Of a DNA stretch of 64,000 bases, positions 35,946 through 45,244 are shown piece by piece. A program made the translations under genes and the position numbers. Within the stretch, counting starts at the first letter, position 1; each line of letters starts with the position of its first letter. Source of the DNA: Owenweeksia sp965229445 (GTDB lineage: Bacteria > Bacteroidota > Bacteroidia > Flavobacteriales > Schleiferiaceae); NCBI GenBank assembly GCA_965229445.1, contig OZ245876.1:2604001-2668000 (forward strand), given 5' to 3'. Below the pieces are notes generated by a model. It ran no database searches. It had not been told where the DNA came from and saw only the letters and a program-made list of their open reading frames with translations.

Positions 35946-37088
35946 TTAGAGTTTTATCGCAGTTTTTTCAAGTACATTCTTATAAAGACTTCCTATTTCA
36001 TCAGCCATCCGGTCTACCCCAAAAGACTCGTCAATAATCTTTCGAGCATTCTTACCCAGAGTAGTTCTAAGTTCCTCACTTCTTGCAAGTTTTATGATGC
36101 ACGCTGCCATTTCCTTATGCTGATACTCAGGAAAAAGCATACCGGATACTTCATGAGTTATGACTTCCTTAGTCCCATCCACGGGAGTGGCGACTATGGC
36201 TTTTTCCATAGTCATCGCTTCCAGGATGCCGATGGGTAATCCTTCCCACAAAGATGGCAAGCAATACACATCCATGAGTTTTAAGACTTCCGGAACATCC
36301 GTCCTAAATTCCTGAAAAGTGATATGAGAGCCCAGTCCTTTCTCAATGGCTTCTTTGTGACACTGTTCTTCGAGATCACCGCCACCAACCACTAGAAAGT
36401 GTACATTTTTTTCTTCCTTTATCACCTCCGCCGCAGCGCGTATAAAGGTTAGTGGATCCTTCTGTATAGTTAGCCGCGCTAACATGCCTACAATAATCTT
36501 ATCTGCCGGAAGATCAAGATCTGCTCGTGTGAGTAGAGGCTCCTTGTAGGGATTAAACTTTTCTGTATTAACACCGTAGTTGATCACGGTAGAATTTGGC
36601 ATTCCAATTCGTTCAATACCATCGCGGTTGTTGCTTTGTGAAACCGAAATATTGACGTCCGTTCGATTTACCAAAAACTTTTCGCTGTACTCTCGCACAT
36701 TGCGAACTACGTTTGATTGATCTTGATGAAATGACCAGCCATGGATGGTATATAGTAATGGGATACCCAATTTGTTGGCCGCTCTAAAACTGTTAGAACA
36801 GGCACGCGTTCCATGAGCATGAACCAAATCAATTTCACGATCGGCCATAAGCTTCTTCACTTTAGACCATACCGTAAAGTCAAATGGTTTCTCAGTATGG
36901 ATAACATGACACAACACTCCCCTTTTCTTAAGAGCACTCACCATTTCTCCGGGAGTAAAGGCCAGTACTTCAGAATGGAAGTCATCCGATAAGCTTGCTA
37001 CGAGATCCAGCACATGTGTTTCACCTCCGCCAATTTTACCCTGACGGATTGTGTGAAGAATCTTGATCTTTTCTGAATCAGATTTCAT
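35946..37088 (-). CDS. Glycosyltransferase family 4
   Basis: 380 residues, GT-B fold. N-terminal glycine-rich GKIGGGETHVLDL is the acceptor-side loop; the C-terminal half has VGMLARLTIQKDPLTFIRAA and the nucleotide-sugar motif LPSLWEGLPIGILEAMTMEKAIVATPVDG (E-x7-E). First gene of a three-gene operon with methyltransferase (23 bp away) and sulfotransferase genes. It starts 190 bp from the divergent glycosyltransferase at 37279. Confidence 0.9.
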   Translation of the reverse strand: MKSDSEKIKILHTIRQGKIGGGETHVLDLVASLSDDFHSEVLAFTPGEMVSALKKRGVLCHVIHTEKPFDFTVWSKVKKLMADREIDLVHAHGTRACSNSFRAANKLGIPLLYTIHGWSFHQDQSNVVRNVREYSEKFLVNRTDVNISVSQSNNRDGIERIGMPNSTVINYGVNTEKFNPYKEPLLTRADLDLPADKIIVGMLARLTIQKDPLTFIRAAAEVIKEEKNVHFLVVGGGDLEEQCHKEAIEKGLGSHITFQEFRTDVPEVLKLMDVYCLPSLWEGLPIGILEAMTMEKAIVATPVDGTKEVITHEVSGMLFPEYQHKEMAACIIKLARSEELRTTLGKNARKIIDESFGVDRMADEIGSLYKNVLEKTAIKL

Positions 37089-37278
37089 TGATTGGAATTT
37101 GGGCTAAAATAAAACGCATCCTGTCAAAAATCCAGAAAAACTACGATGAAATGCATAGGCTATTTGTTTGATTATCAATCATCTCAATTCATAACTCGTT
37201 AATATGCAAGCTGCTATAATCAGGGATTTCCTACAAAAATAATTTGCTTTGGTGTTTCGATGAACTGCATTTAACAAC

Positions 37279-38571
37279 TTGAAGCTCAATTGCGAAGGAG
37301 AAATGAATACTGTTCATAGATTTGGCCTTAGCATGCAAAAAAATAATCCAACAAAAACGGTCCGTACCGGTCAGCACTACATCTTTGTAGGGCTGCAGGC
37401 TATTGATAGTCCTATCGGCAGTAATTGCGTTAACATAGCCCGGGAGATATCCAAACACAATAAGGTGTTGTATGTCAATTATCCATTGGATCAACACGCA
37501 CTTTACAAGCAGTTAAGAAAGCCCGAAGAGAACACTCCGATAAGAATGTCGGTCTTGAAGGGCAAAAGTCCTGAGCTGCATCAATTAAGTGATAACCTCT
37601 ATGCTTTGTATCCGCGCATAGTAATAAACTCCATCAGCAAACTGCCTGATGGTAAACTATACGACCGCTTTAATTACCGCAATAACAAACGCATCGCTAA
37701 AAAGATAAAGAAGTACGCAGGGCAACTGGGCTTCAACAATTATTACTTGTTTAATGACAGCGATATGTTTCGCAGCTTTTACCTCAAAGAGTTGCTGCAA
37801 CCCGATCTGTATGTTTATTATTCCCGCGATAATCTGATCAGCCAACCCTATTTTGCCAAGCATGGTGTCCGGTTAGAGGCAGAGCTTATTGAGAAAGTAG
37901 ATCTGGCAACGGCCAATTCACTCTACCTGGCCGATTATTGCCGGCAGTTTAATCCACATAGCTACTATGTAGGTCAGGGATGTGAAACTGATTTATTTGA
38001 TCCACAAATGGACTTTGAGCGTCCTCAGGATTTACCTGCTACTGACAAACCGGTGATCGGATACATTGGAGCACTTTTAAAGAAGAGACTAGACATCGGT
38101 TTGCTGGAGTATTTGGCAGAAGCTAAACCCGAATGGGACTTTGTGTATGTCGGACCTGAAGATGAACACTTCAAGAATAGCAAACTGCATCAACAGAAAA
38201 ACGTTTTGTTTACTGGCCCCAAACAACCGGCAGAACTCCCTCAGTATCTCAAGTTTTTTGACGTAGCCATCAATCCACAGGAGCTAAATCCCTTAACTGT
38301 GGGTAACTATCCCCGGAAGATTGATGAATACCTGGCCATGGGAAAACCCAGCGTAGCGACGCAAACCAGAGCCATGGAAATATTTAAGGATCATGTCTAT
38401 CTGGGAGAAACTCGTGAGGATTATGTGAACCTCATTGCCCAGGCTCTTGCAGAAGATTCAACCGAACTGCAAAAGGCCCGTATTAAGTTTGCGAAACAGC
38501 ATACCTGGGAAGCCAGTGTAGATGAAATTCACACCGCGATGGAGAAAGTGGTACAAGAAAAGTTTAGCTGA
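37279..38571 (+). CDS. GT-B glycosyltransferase of the exopolysaccharide region
   Basis: 430 residues. The C-terminal half carries KPVIGYIGALLKKRLDIGLLEYLAE, FTGPKQPAELPQYLKFFDVAINPQ and KIDEYLAMGKPSVAT, typical of GT1/GT4-like GT-B enzymes. The N-terminal half (IFVGLQAIDSPIGSNCVNIAREIS) is the acceptor domain, of the kind seen with teichuronic or cell-wall glycosyltransferases. The start is uncertain: ATG at 37279, 37303 (preceded by AAGGAG, two bases away) or 37333. Its stop is almost touching the stop of the convergent secreted protein gene (38573). Confidence 0.8.
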   Translation: MKLNCEGEMNTVHRFGLSMQKNNPTKTVRTGQHYIFVGLQAIDSPIGSNCVNIAREISKHNKVLYVNYPLDQHALYKQLRKPEENTPIRMSVLKGKSPELHQLSDNLYALYPRIVINSISKLPDGKLYDRFNYRNNKRIAKKIKKYAGQLGFNNYYLFNDSDMFRSFYLKELLQPDLYVYYSRDNLISQPYFAKHGVRLEAELIEKVDLATANSLYLADYCRQFNPHSYYVGQGCETDLFDPQMDFERPQDLPATDKPVIGYIGALLKKRLDIGLLEYLAEAKPEWDFVYVGPEDEHFKNSKLHQQKNVLFTGPKQPAELPQYLKFFDVAINPQELNPLTVGNYPRKIDEYLAMGKPSVATQTRAMEIFKDHVYLGETREDYVNLIAQALAEDSTELQKARIKFAKQHTWEASVDEIHTAMEKVVQEKFS

Positions 38572-38572
38572 A

Positions 38573-40180
38573 TTACTCGATTCGCATTCTAAATGAACCG
38601 GCATCAACACCGTCCTGGCTAATTCTAAAAAGATACATTCCAGCAGGAAGACCTGGCGCAATTTCAGCCGCACCTCCAGACAACAAGAGATTAGTTTTCA
38701 AAACTTTAGCTCCTGCAAGACTGTATGCTTCCAGTTGGACTACACCATTACCCATGCCTGGAAATTCTATCGTAAAATTACCCTTGCTTGGATTTGGATA
38801 AGCTCTGATTGAATTTAGGGTTGCTTCTTCATCAATGGAAAAGCCAATCGGCAGAAGGGCAATAGTTTTAGCCGCTACTTGTCCGGCTTGCATGTTCACC
38901 ATTATGGTATCGGTCTGATAGCCAGATTTGGCGACCACCACCTGGTACATGCCACTATCCGCTTGCCCATCGCGGAAGTTTCCAAATATATTAGAGGTAC
39001 CGATAATGTCAGTATTGAGCATTTCAATCGAAGCATTTACGATAGGACTTCCGGTAACGGAGTCTTTCACGAAGGCCGTAAAAAAGCTAGCTCTAGGGTA
39101 ATTCGTGCTCAACACAAACAGCCCTTCCTGACGGTCAGTAACCAATATATTCCCACTCGGCAGGTAGGGATAGGCTCCCCAGGCACCATCAAATCCATCT
39201 CCGGTTAGTGGTGACGTATCATAATATGCAGTCTCTACCAGTATATCCGGTCTCGAAGCGTCAACGATTTGCAAACCGGAGGTGTAATAAGAGGTTACCA
39301 AAAAGTCTCCGTAAACATGTGTGTTATGCGGAATTACTTTGGTAGGATCAAAAATACCGGTTCGGATGCGATCCAGTTCAGTAATATTTGAAAGGTCGCT
39401 AACATCATAAGCCACCAGAAATGCTCCGGTTTTTTCGTCTGTAGTAAATACGGTTTGGTTATCATCAGAAAACCAGATGTTGTGGCAAAAAGAATTGGGA
39501 GTGCCCTGAGAGGCGATCATTTGGGGATTGACCTTGTTATTTACATCCACCACCTCAAACCGGCCTTTGTAAACCGCTGCACCCCACAAGGTGTCACCTC
39601 GGGCAACTCCATCATGGAAGTAACTGCCATTATAAGCTCCCAGATACACCGGACTTGTAGCATTAGAGTCTACATCAAACATCAAGGCTCCTCCTTTGCC
39701 CGCATTCGATCCAAAGGCATACATAATTCCATTTTCATCTATATAGAGATTATGCGCTCTGTCCCAGATGTATATGCTGGTATCGATGGAAATGGTCGGG
39801 AAGTAATTGCTGTAAGTGATGTTGGCATTATCGATCGTACTTAGGTCTACTATCAATATCCCGTCGGAAGCTCCTCCAGCGTAAGAATCATGAGATACAT
39901 AAGCGTAGTTTTTCCAGGTCTTAATATCTCTCCAGGTACTATAAGCACCTTGAATAAAATGCTTCTCTACCGGCTGTGATGGATTGGTGACCTCAACAAT
40001 CGAAAGTCCGGAATTAACACCCACCAGTGCAAATTCGCGACCAGTGCCATCTGACCATCCCCAAACATCATTAAGAATATCAAAATAGGTTTTCTGACCA
40101 AGCTTACTTACACCGAGGCTATCCTGACCATACATGCCAATTGCCATCATACCAATTAGTAGGAGTAAAATTTTCTTCAT
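38573..40180 (-). CDS. Secreted choice-of-anchor B protein with type IX sorting domain
   Basis: 535 residues with a signal peptide (MKKILLLLIGMMAIGMYGQ). Residues ~25-375 form a beta-propeller-like domain with LVIVD-type repeats (SIVEVTNPSQPV; ILIVDLSTI; FEVVDVNNKVNPQ; LQIVDASRPD), the choice-of-anchor B family. A carboxypeptidase-regulatory-like beta sandwich follows (~378-440, SPIVNASIEML). The C terminus is a type A sorting domain for the type IX system: SIRAYPNPSKGNFTIEF, then LPAGMYLFRIS. It is exported to the surface or medium. Function unknown. Confidence 0.9.
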   Translation of the reverse strand: MKKILLLLIGMMAIGMYGQDSLGVSKLGQKTYFDILNDVWGWSDGTGREFALVGVNSGLSIVEVTNPSQPVEKHFIQGAYSTWRDIKTWKNYAYVSHDSYAGGASDGILIVDLSTIDNANITYSNYFPTISIDTSIYIWDRAHNLYIDENGIMYAFGSNAGKGGALMFDVDSNATSPVYLGAYNGSYFHDGVARGDTLWGAAVYKGRFEVVDVNNKVNPQMIASQGTPNSFCHNIWFSDDNQTVFTTDEKTGAFLVAYDVSDLSNITELDRIRTGIFDPTKVIPHNTHVYGDFLVTSYYTSGLQIVDASRPDILVETAYYDTSPLTGDGFDGAWGAYPYLPSGNILVTDRQEGLFVLSTNYPRASFFTAFVKDSVTGSPIVNASIEMLNTDIIGTSNIFGNFRDGQADSGMYQVVVAKSGYQTDTIMVNMQAGQVAAKTIALLPIGFSIDEEATLNSIRAYPNPSKGNFTIEFPGMGNGVVQLEAYSLAGAKVLKTNLLLSGGAAEIAPGLPAGMYLFRISQDGVDAGSFRMRIE

Positions 40181-40189
40181 GTCTAATAT

Positions 40190-42784
40190 TTAAAATAGCG
40201 AGCCTTGCTCGGCTTCCCCAGATTCCTTACTGGATTTATCTATATCCGGCTCTGGCTCTTCTTCATCTACAGTTTCCTGGATTATCGGGTCCAAGATATT
40301 TATTTGCTTCACATCGTAGCGCGTCAATTGATTCCCAAGGGCCTTTTGACCTTTTATCGATATGAACTCACTTAGGTCAAGCGTTTCACTGTCGCGCTGT
40401 TTTCCTTTGATCTTTTTGAATACGATTTCTATTTGGGGTTGCCTGTCTGCAGAGACATATTCCAAATAAGATCCTTCAACCTCCCGAATAAACAATTCTT
40501 TTTTATCCGAAACCTCTGGTATAAAGCGTTTTACGAAGTAACGTTCTTTTTCACCGTCAAAGTATAAAGCCGTAAGCGGTTTTTTCCGGTCATATTTTTC
40601 CAGAATAAGCATATCCTCCTCAAAATGAGTGCTTAAGTCAAAACCCAGCGTGCGATAATGCCCTGAAGCCGTTACTTCTAAAATTCTGTCATCACCCCTA
40701 AAGCTTCCCAGTAATTCACCCCTGCCATCGGCATTCAGACGTTTTACCGTCTCATCGAACCAAATTTTCCTGGCTGCCAGGGTGCTTACCCCCTCTTCCT
40801 TTAATTCAATCTTCTTCACGGGGTGCTTGGTCACCAAATTACCTTTGGCCCCTCTACCCTTTACGGCTTGCTCAGCGAAATCGAGATCAAATTTTAATCG
40901 TCTAATCTTCTGCAGATTGCGAAGAATTACAGTGACCACCTCGGCTTCTCCATTGGGATTGGCGGTAAAGTACAGGACCTCCGAACCTTTGTTTCCAGCC
41001 GTCAGGTCATACTCGCGATCTCTGGTTATGCTGGTAACATTAAAGCGTTTCACTAAAGTCCGTCCCCTGGCACCATCGCGGTAAATCATATTATAAATAG
41101 TTCGCTTGTCTCCTTTCTTCCAAACGGCCACGTGCATGATATTCTTACCGATATAAGTCTTGTGATCGACTTTGGTCACTACCATTCTTCCACTCTTGGT
41201 AAAAACAATGATGTCATCAATATCGGAGCACTCGGTGACAAACTCATCTTTCTTCAAGCCGGTGCCAATAAACCCTTCTTGTCGATTTACAAACAACTTT
41301 GTATTGGCGATGGCAACCTTGGTAGCATCAATATCTTCAAAGGCACGAATTTCTGTCTTTCTTTCCCGACCCTCACCGTACTTCTTCTTAATTTCTTTGA
41401 AATAGGCTACCGCATAATCTACCAGATTGGCCAGATGGTGTTTCACCTCGTCGATTTGACCTTCAAGATTTAGGATATGCTGATCGGCTTTGTCTTTATC
41501 GAACTTGGAAATACGCTTAATGCGAATTTCTGTTAAGCGAACAATATCATCATCTGAAACGTCTCGGATGAGTTGTTTTAGGAAAGGTTTCAGGCCTTTT
41601 CTTATAAACTCGATCACCTGTTCCCAGGTTTCCGCTTCTTCAATATCGCGATAGGTCTTTTCTTCAATAAATATTCTTTCCAGGCTGGAGAAATGCCACT
41701 GCTCTTCAAGCTCGTGCAGCCTAATTTCCAGTTCTCGCTTTAGAATATTCAGCGTTTTATCGGTAGATCTCCGCAATACCTCTTTGACCCCAAGAAACTG
41801 TGGGCGGTCATCTTCAATCACACAGCATAAAGGAGCAATAGACACCTCGCAATCTGTAAAGGCGTAAAGCGCATCAATGCTTTTATCTGGCGAAACTCCC
41901 GAAGGTAATTGAATGTTAATTTCCACCTTCTCTGCCGTGTTGTCTTCAATTTTCTTGATCTTGATTTTTCCACGATCATTGGCCTTGATGATGGAGTCTA
42001 TTAAACTCACGGTGGTGGTGCCATAGGGAATCTCCGTAATGCAGAGATTCTTCTTGGAATCTATGGAAATCTTGGCCCTTACTCGAACTCGTCCACCCCG
42101 CAATCCTTCATTGTAATTGCTGAAGTCAGCGATACCACCGGTAGGGAAATCAGGAAATAATTGAAAACTTCTGCCTTTCAGTACTTTGATGGAAGCATCA
42201 ATTAGTTCATTGAAATTATGCGGTAATATTCGGGTGGATAAGCCTACCGCAATCCCTTCAATACCTTGTGCCAATAAAAGGGGAAATTTAACCGGCAGAT
42301 GAACTGGTTCTTTAGCACGTCCGTCATAGCTGGCCTGCCATTCTGTAACCTTAGGACTAAATACTACCTCAAGAGCAAATTTTGTTAAACGCGCCTCGAT
42401 ATACCTCGGTGCTGCTGCCCGGTCGCCGGTAAGAATATTTCCCCAGTTACCTTGGGTATCAATCAACAAATCTCTCTGACCCAGCTGCACCAGCGCATCG
42501 CCGATGGAGGCGTCTCCGTGAGGGTGAAACCGCATGGTTTGCCCTATGATGTTGGCTACCTTGTGATAGCGTCCATCTTCCATATCGCGCATGGCATGAA
42601 GAATCCTCCGGTTTACCGGTTTTAAGCCATCATTTAAAGCAGGAACGGCCCGCTCCAGGATTACGTAAGAGGCATAATCCAGAAAATAGTCCTGATACAT
42701 TCCAGAAACTCTGGTCACCGTGGCCCCGTCATCTCCAGCTTGCATATTTTCCTCAGGTGCTTCTTGCATGCTTCTTTTTGGCAT
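40190..42784 (-). CDS. parC: DNA topoisomerase IV subunit A (GyrA/ParC family)
   Basis: Cleaves and rejoins DNA in the type IIA topoisomerase; pairs with the ParE at 43232-45106. From the ATG at 42782-42784 it has 864 residues; an upstream GTG at 42799 would add five. The catalytic tyrosine is Tyr128 in AAPRYIEARL. Family features are PVNRRILHAM and the quinolone-region HPHGDASIGDALV, where the GyrA Ser83 position is Ala and the following Tyr is Gly. C-terminal beta-pinwheel repeats start near TKLFVNRQEGFIG. It overlaps the stop of the small membrane protein gene by 32 bp. Confidence 0.93.
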   Translation of the reverse strand: MPKRSMQEAPEENMQAGDDGATVTRVSGMYQDYFLDYASYVILERAVPALNDGLKPVNRRILHAMRDMEDGRYHKVANIIGQTMRFHPHGDASIGDALVQLGQRDLLIDTQGNWGNILTGDRAAAPRYIEARLTKFALEVVFSPKVTEWQASYDGRAKEPVHLPVKFPLLLAQGIEGIAVGLSTRILPHNFNELIDASIKVLKGRSFQLFPDFPTGGIADFSNYNEGLRGGRVRVRAKISIDSKKNLCITEIPYGTTTVSLIDSIIKANDRGKIKIKKIEDNTAEKVEINIQLPSGVSPDKSIDALYAFTDCEVSIAPLCCVIEDDRPQFLGVKEVLRRSTDKTLNILKRELEIRLHELEEQWHFSSLERIFIEEKTYRDIEEAETWEQVIEFIRKGLKPFLKQLIRDVSDDDIVRLTEIRIKRISKFDKDKADQHILNLEGQIDEVKHHLANLVDYAVAYFKEIKKKYGEGRERKTEIRAFEDIDATKVAIANTKLFVNRQEGFIGTGLKKDEFVTECSDIDDIIVFTKSGRMVVTKVDHKTYIGKNIMHVAVWKKGDKRTIYNMIYRDGARGRTLVKRFNVTSITRDREYDLTAGNKGSEVLYFTANPNGEAEVVTVILRNLQKIRRLKFDLDFAEQAVKGRGAKGNLVTKHPVKKIELKEEGVSTLAARKIWFDETVKRLNADGRGELLGSFRGDDRILEVTASGHYRTLGFDLSTHFEEDMLILEKYDRKKPLTALYFDGEKERYFVKRFIPEVSDKKELFIREVEGSYLEYVSADRQPQIEIVFKKIKGKQRDSETLDLSEFISIKGQKALGNQLTRYDVKQINILDPIIQETVDEEEPEPDIDKSSKESGEAEQGSLF

Positions 42785-43235
42785 TATTATGAACCACACG
42801 ATCCAGCGATCGCTTTAGATCTCGCAATTCCTTTCCCTTTAAATAGCTGAGACTTATGGCCTGACGCACCAGATGATTCTCCTTACTTCGAATGTATAAA
42901 ATCAACCTGCGCTTGAATGGATAGGTTTTAATTTTATAATGGTCCAACTTGCGTTTTGGAAACTCAATGTGCTTTATAAACCGGCTGCTCAGGGGTCGTA
43001 AGTTGGGCTCGCTTACCGTAAAATTTAAGACTTCGCCATCACTGTCATAAACAAACTGTGGCAGGCCACGGTATATAATAAAAAGCATGACCAGCACCGC
43101 TAATGGGGATAATTTGATCAGGCCACCCCATGAACCGTCGATATTGAGTACGATGATATCGAACACAATAATAAATAAGCACAAGAGGTAAATAAAACGC
43201 AGAATACGGCTGGCTCGGGAAGAATTTAGTCTCAT
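42753..43235 (-). CDS. Small membrane protein between parE and parC
   Basis: 160 residues, not recognised. Two N-terminal helices (~11-34 and ~43-57), then a basic cytoplasmic domain (FIKHIEFPKRKLDHYKIKTYPFKRR... SLDRVVHN) that may be a small beta domain of PH type. The start overlaps the parE stop by ATGA (43232-43235) and the stop lies inside the parC start region, so it is translated between the two topoisomerase subunits. Confidence 0.75.
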   Translation of the reverse strand: MRLNSSRASRILRFIYLLCLFIIVFDIIVLNIDGSWGGLIKLSPLAVLVMLFIIYRGLPQFVYDSDGEVLNFTVSEPNLRPLSSRFIKHIEFPKRKLDHYKIKTYPFKRRLILYIRSKENHLVRQAISLSYLKGKELRDLKRSLDRVVHNNAKKKHARST

Positions 43236-45106
43236 TGGGCTTGTACCTCCTCTTCAGATTCTTCTTCAACCATATCTTTTTCTACCCGCAGGTTTTCAAT
43301 TATAAATTCCTGCCGCTTCGGAGTGTTTTTACCCATATAAAACTGTAGTATTTCATCAACCGTAGAATCCTTGCTCAGCATCACCGGTTCAAGGCGAATA
43401 TCTTCCCCAATAAAGTTTTTAAATTCATCTGGAGATATCTCACCAAGACCTTTAAATCTGGTGATTTCCGCCTTGGCACCCAGTTCTAGCAAAGCTGCAC
43501 GACGCTCCTCTTCACTATAGCAGTATATGGTGCTTTTGCGATTTCTGACTCTAAACAAGGGAGTCTGTAAAATGTATAAGTGTTCCGACTTTACCAGCTC
43601 CGGGAAGAATTGGAGAAAAAAGGTGATAAGCAAAAGTCGAATATGCATGCCATCCACATCCGCATCTGTAGCGATAACTACGTTGTTATAGCGCAGATCT
43701 TCCAAACCATCTTCAATATTTAGGGCTGCTTGAAGGAGGTTGAATTCCTCATTTTCATAAACTACCTTCTTGGTGAGATTATAGCAATTCAGCGGTTTCC
43801 CCTTCAGACTAAATACCGCTTGTGTATTTACGTTTCTGGATTTAGTAATGGATCCCGAAGCTGAGTCACCCTCTGTGATAAAGAGCGTAGTATCTAAACG
43901 GCGCTCATCCTTCTGATCGTTATAATGAACGCGGCAATCCCGCAATTTCCGGTTGTGGAGACTGGCCTTTTTAGCTCTTTCGCGTGCTAATTTTTTAATA
44001 CCGCTCAGTTCCTTCCTCTCCTTTTCGGCACGAAGAATCTTCTTCAATATTACCTCGGCAATCTCATCATTCTTGTGCAAAAAATTATCCAGGGCGGTCT
44101 TCATGAAATCATTCACAAAGGTTCTTATCGTAGCCATGTCCGGACCCATATCTGTTGAGCCCAATTTTGTTTTGGTTTGAGATTCAAATACCGGTTCAAT
44201 GATCTTAATGCTAATCGCCGCAACTACCGACTGACGGATATCTGAGGGATCGAAATTTTTATTATAAAAATCCCTAAAGGTTTTAACCAGCGCTTCTCTG
44301 AACGCTGATTGGTGCGTTCCACCCTGCGTGGTGTGCTGGCCATTTACAAAGGAATAGTATTGTTCACTTTGGCTCTTTTCGCTATGTACCAAGGCTACCT
44401 CAATATCATCCCCTTTAAGGTGAATGATATCATGCATCACCGGTCCATCTAGATTGTGCTGAAGAAGATCCTTCAATCCATTTTCTGAATGTATCTTTTT
44501 TCCGTTGAAGACCAGTGTGAGACCCGGATTGAGGTAGGCATAATTCCAAAGCATCCGCTCTACATACTCCCCGAGGAAACGGTAGTTCTTAAAGATTCCG
44601 GTATCTGGCACAAATACAGTTTTGGTGCCTTTTCGCAAGCTGGATTCTTTAATCTCCTCATCCAATACCAACTCGCCCTTGTCGAAAGAGGCGATTTTGG
44701 TTTTGCCTTCGCGTATAGACTGTACCGTGAAGTGATCCGATAACGCATTTACCGCTTTGGTTCCTACCCCATTTAATCCAACCGACTTTTTAAATGCCCT
44801 GGAGTCATACTTCGCTCCGGTATTAATCTTAGATACACAGTCTATTACTTTTCCTAAGGGGATTCCCCGACCGTAATCTCGTACCGTAACCTGGCCATCC
44901 TTGATCGTGATTTCAATGGTTTTTCCGGTTCCCATCACAAACTCGTCCACCGAGTTGTCAATGACCTCTTTTAGTAGAACGTAAATACCATCATCATGCG
45001 CAGAACCATCACCAAGCTTACCGATATACATTCCCGGCCGAAGGCGTATGTGTTCCTTCCAATCTAAGGATCTAATATTATCTTCTGTGTAGCTGGTATT
45101 TGCCAT
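43232..45106 (-). CDS. parE: DNA topoisomerase IV subunit B
   Basis: ATPase subunit of topoisomerase IV, which unlinks daughter chromosomes. The 624-residue protein has the GHKL ATPase fold: KEVIDNSVDEFVMG, VRDYGRGIPLG and the KSVGLNGVGTKAVNALS loop, then the transducer domain and the TOPRIM motif ITEGDSASGSI with DADVDGMHIRLLL. It is shorter than gyrases with the extra domain and fits ParE. The same operon continues with the small membrane protein and parC. Confidence 0.94.
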   Translation of the reverse strand: MANTSYTEDNIRSLDWKEHIRLRPGMYIGKLGDGSAHDDGIYVLLKEVIDNSVDEFVMGTGKTIEITIKDGQVTVRDYGRGIPLGKVIDCVSKINTGAKYDSRAFKKSVGLNGVGTKAVNALSDHFTVQSIREGKTKIASFDKGELVLDEEIKESSLRKGTKTVFVPDTGIFKNYRFLGEYVERMLWNYAYLNPGLTLVFNGKKIHSENGLKDLLQHNLDGPVMHDIIHLKGDDIEVALVHSEKSQSEQYYSFVNGQHTTQGGTHQSAFREALVKTFRDFYNKNFDPSDIRQSVVAAISIKIIEPVFESQTKTKLGSTDMGPDMATIRTFVNDFMKTALDNFLHKNDEIAEVILKKILRAEKERKELSGIKKLARERAKKASLHNRKLRDCRVHYNDQKDERRLDTTLFITEGDSASGSITKSRNVNTQAVFSLKGKPLNCYNLTKKVVYENEEFNLLQAALNIEDGLEDLRYNNVVIATDADVDGMHIRLLLITFFLQFFPELVKSEHLYILQTPLFRVRNRKSTIYCYSEEERRAALLELGAKAEITRFKGLGEISPDEFKNFIGEDIRLEPVMLSKDSTVDEILQFYMGKNTPKRQEFIIENLRVEKDMVEEESEEEVQAQ

Positions 45107-45244
45107 ATAGTTTTAGCGGTTTACACCAAAAGGCTAAAGTTAGAAATTAAGCCTACAGCCCTCTTTACACGCGGCTTTCAGTTATTCACAGGTTATCAAG
45201 AACAAGCCACCAACCGAAAATTCAGAATGTGAGTCTGTTAAGTA

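Noticed and set aside
45182..45190. TTATTCACA, a DnaA-box match, upstream of parE
   Set aside because: A single box with no cluster, no dnaA and no AT-rich unwinding element; too weak for an origin although recF lies in the same window.
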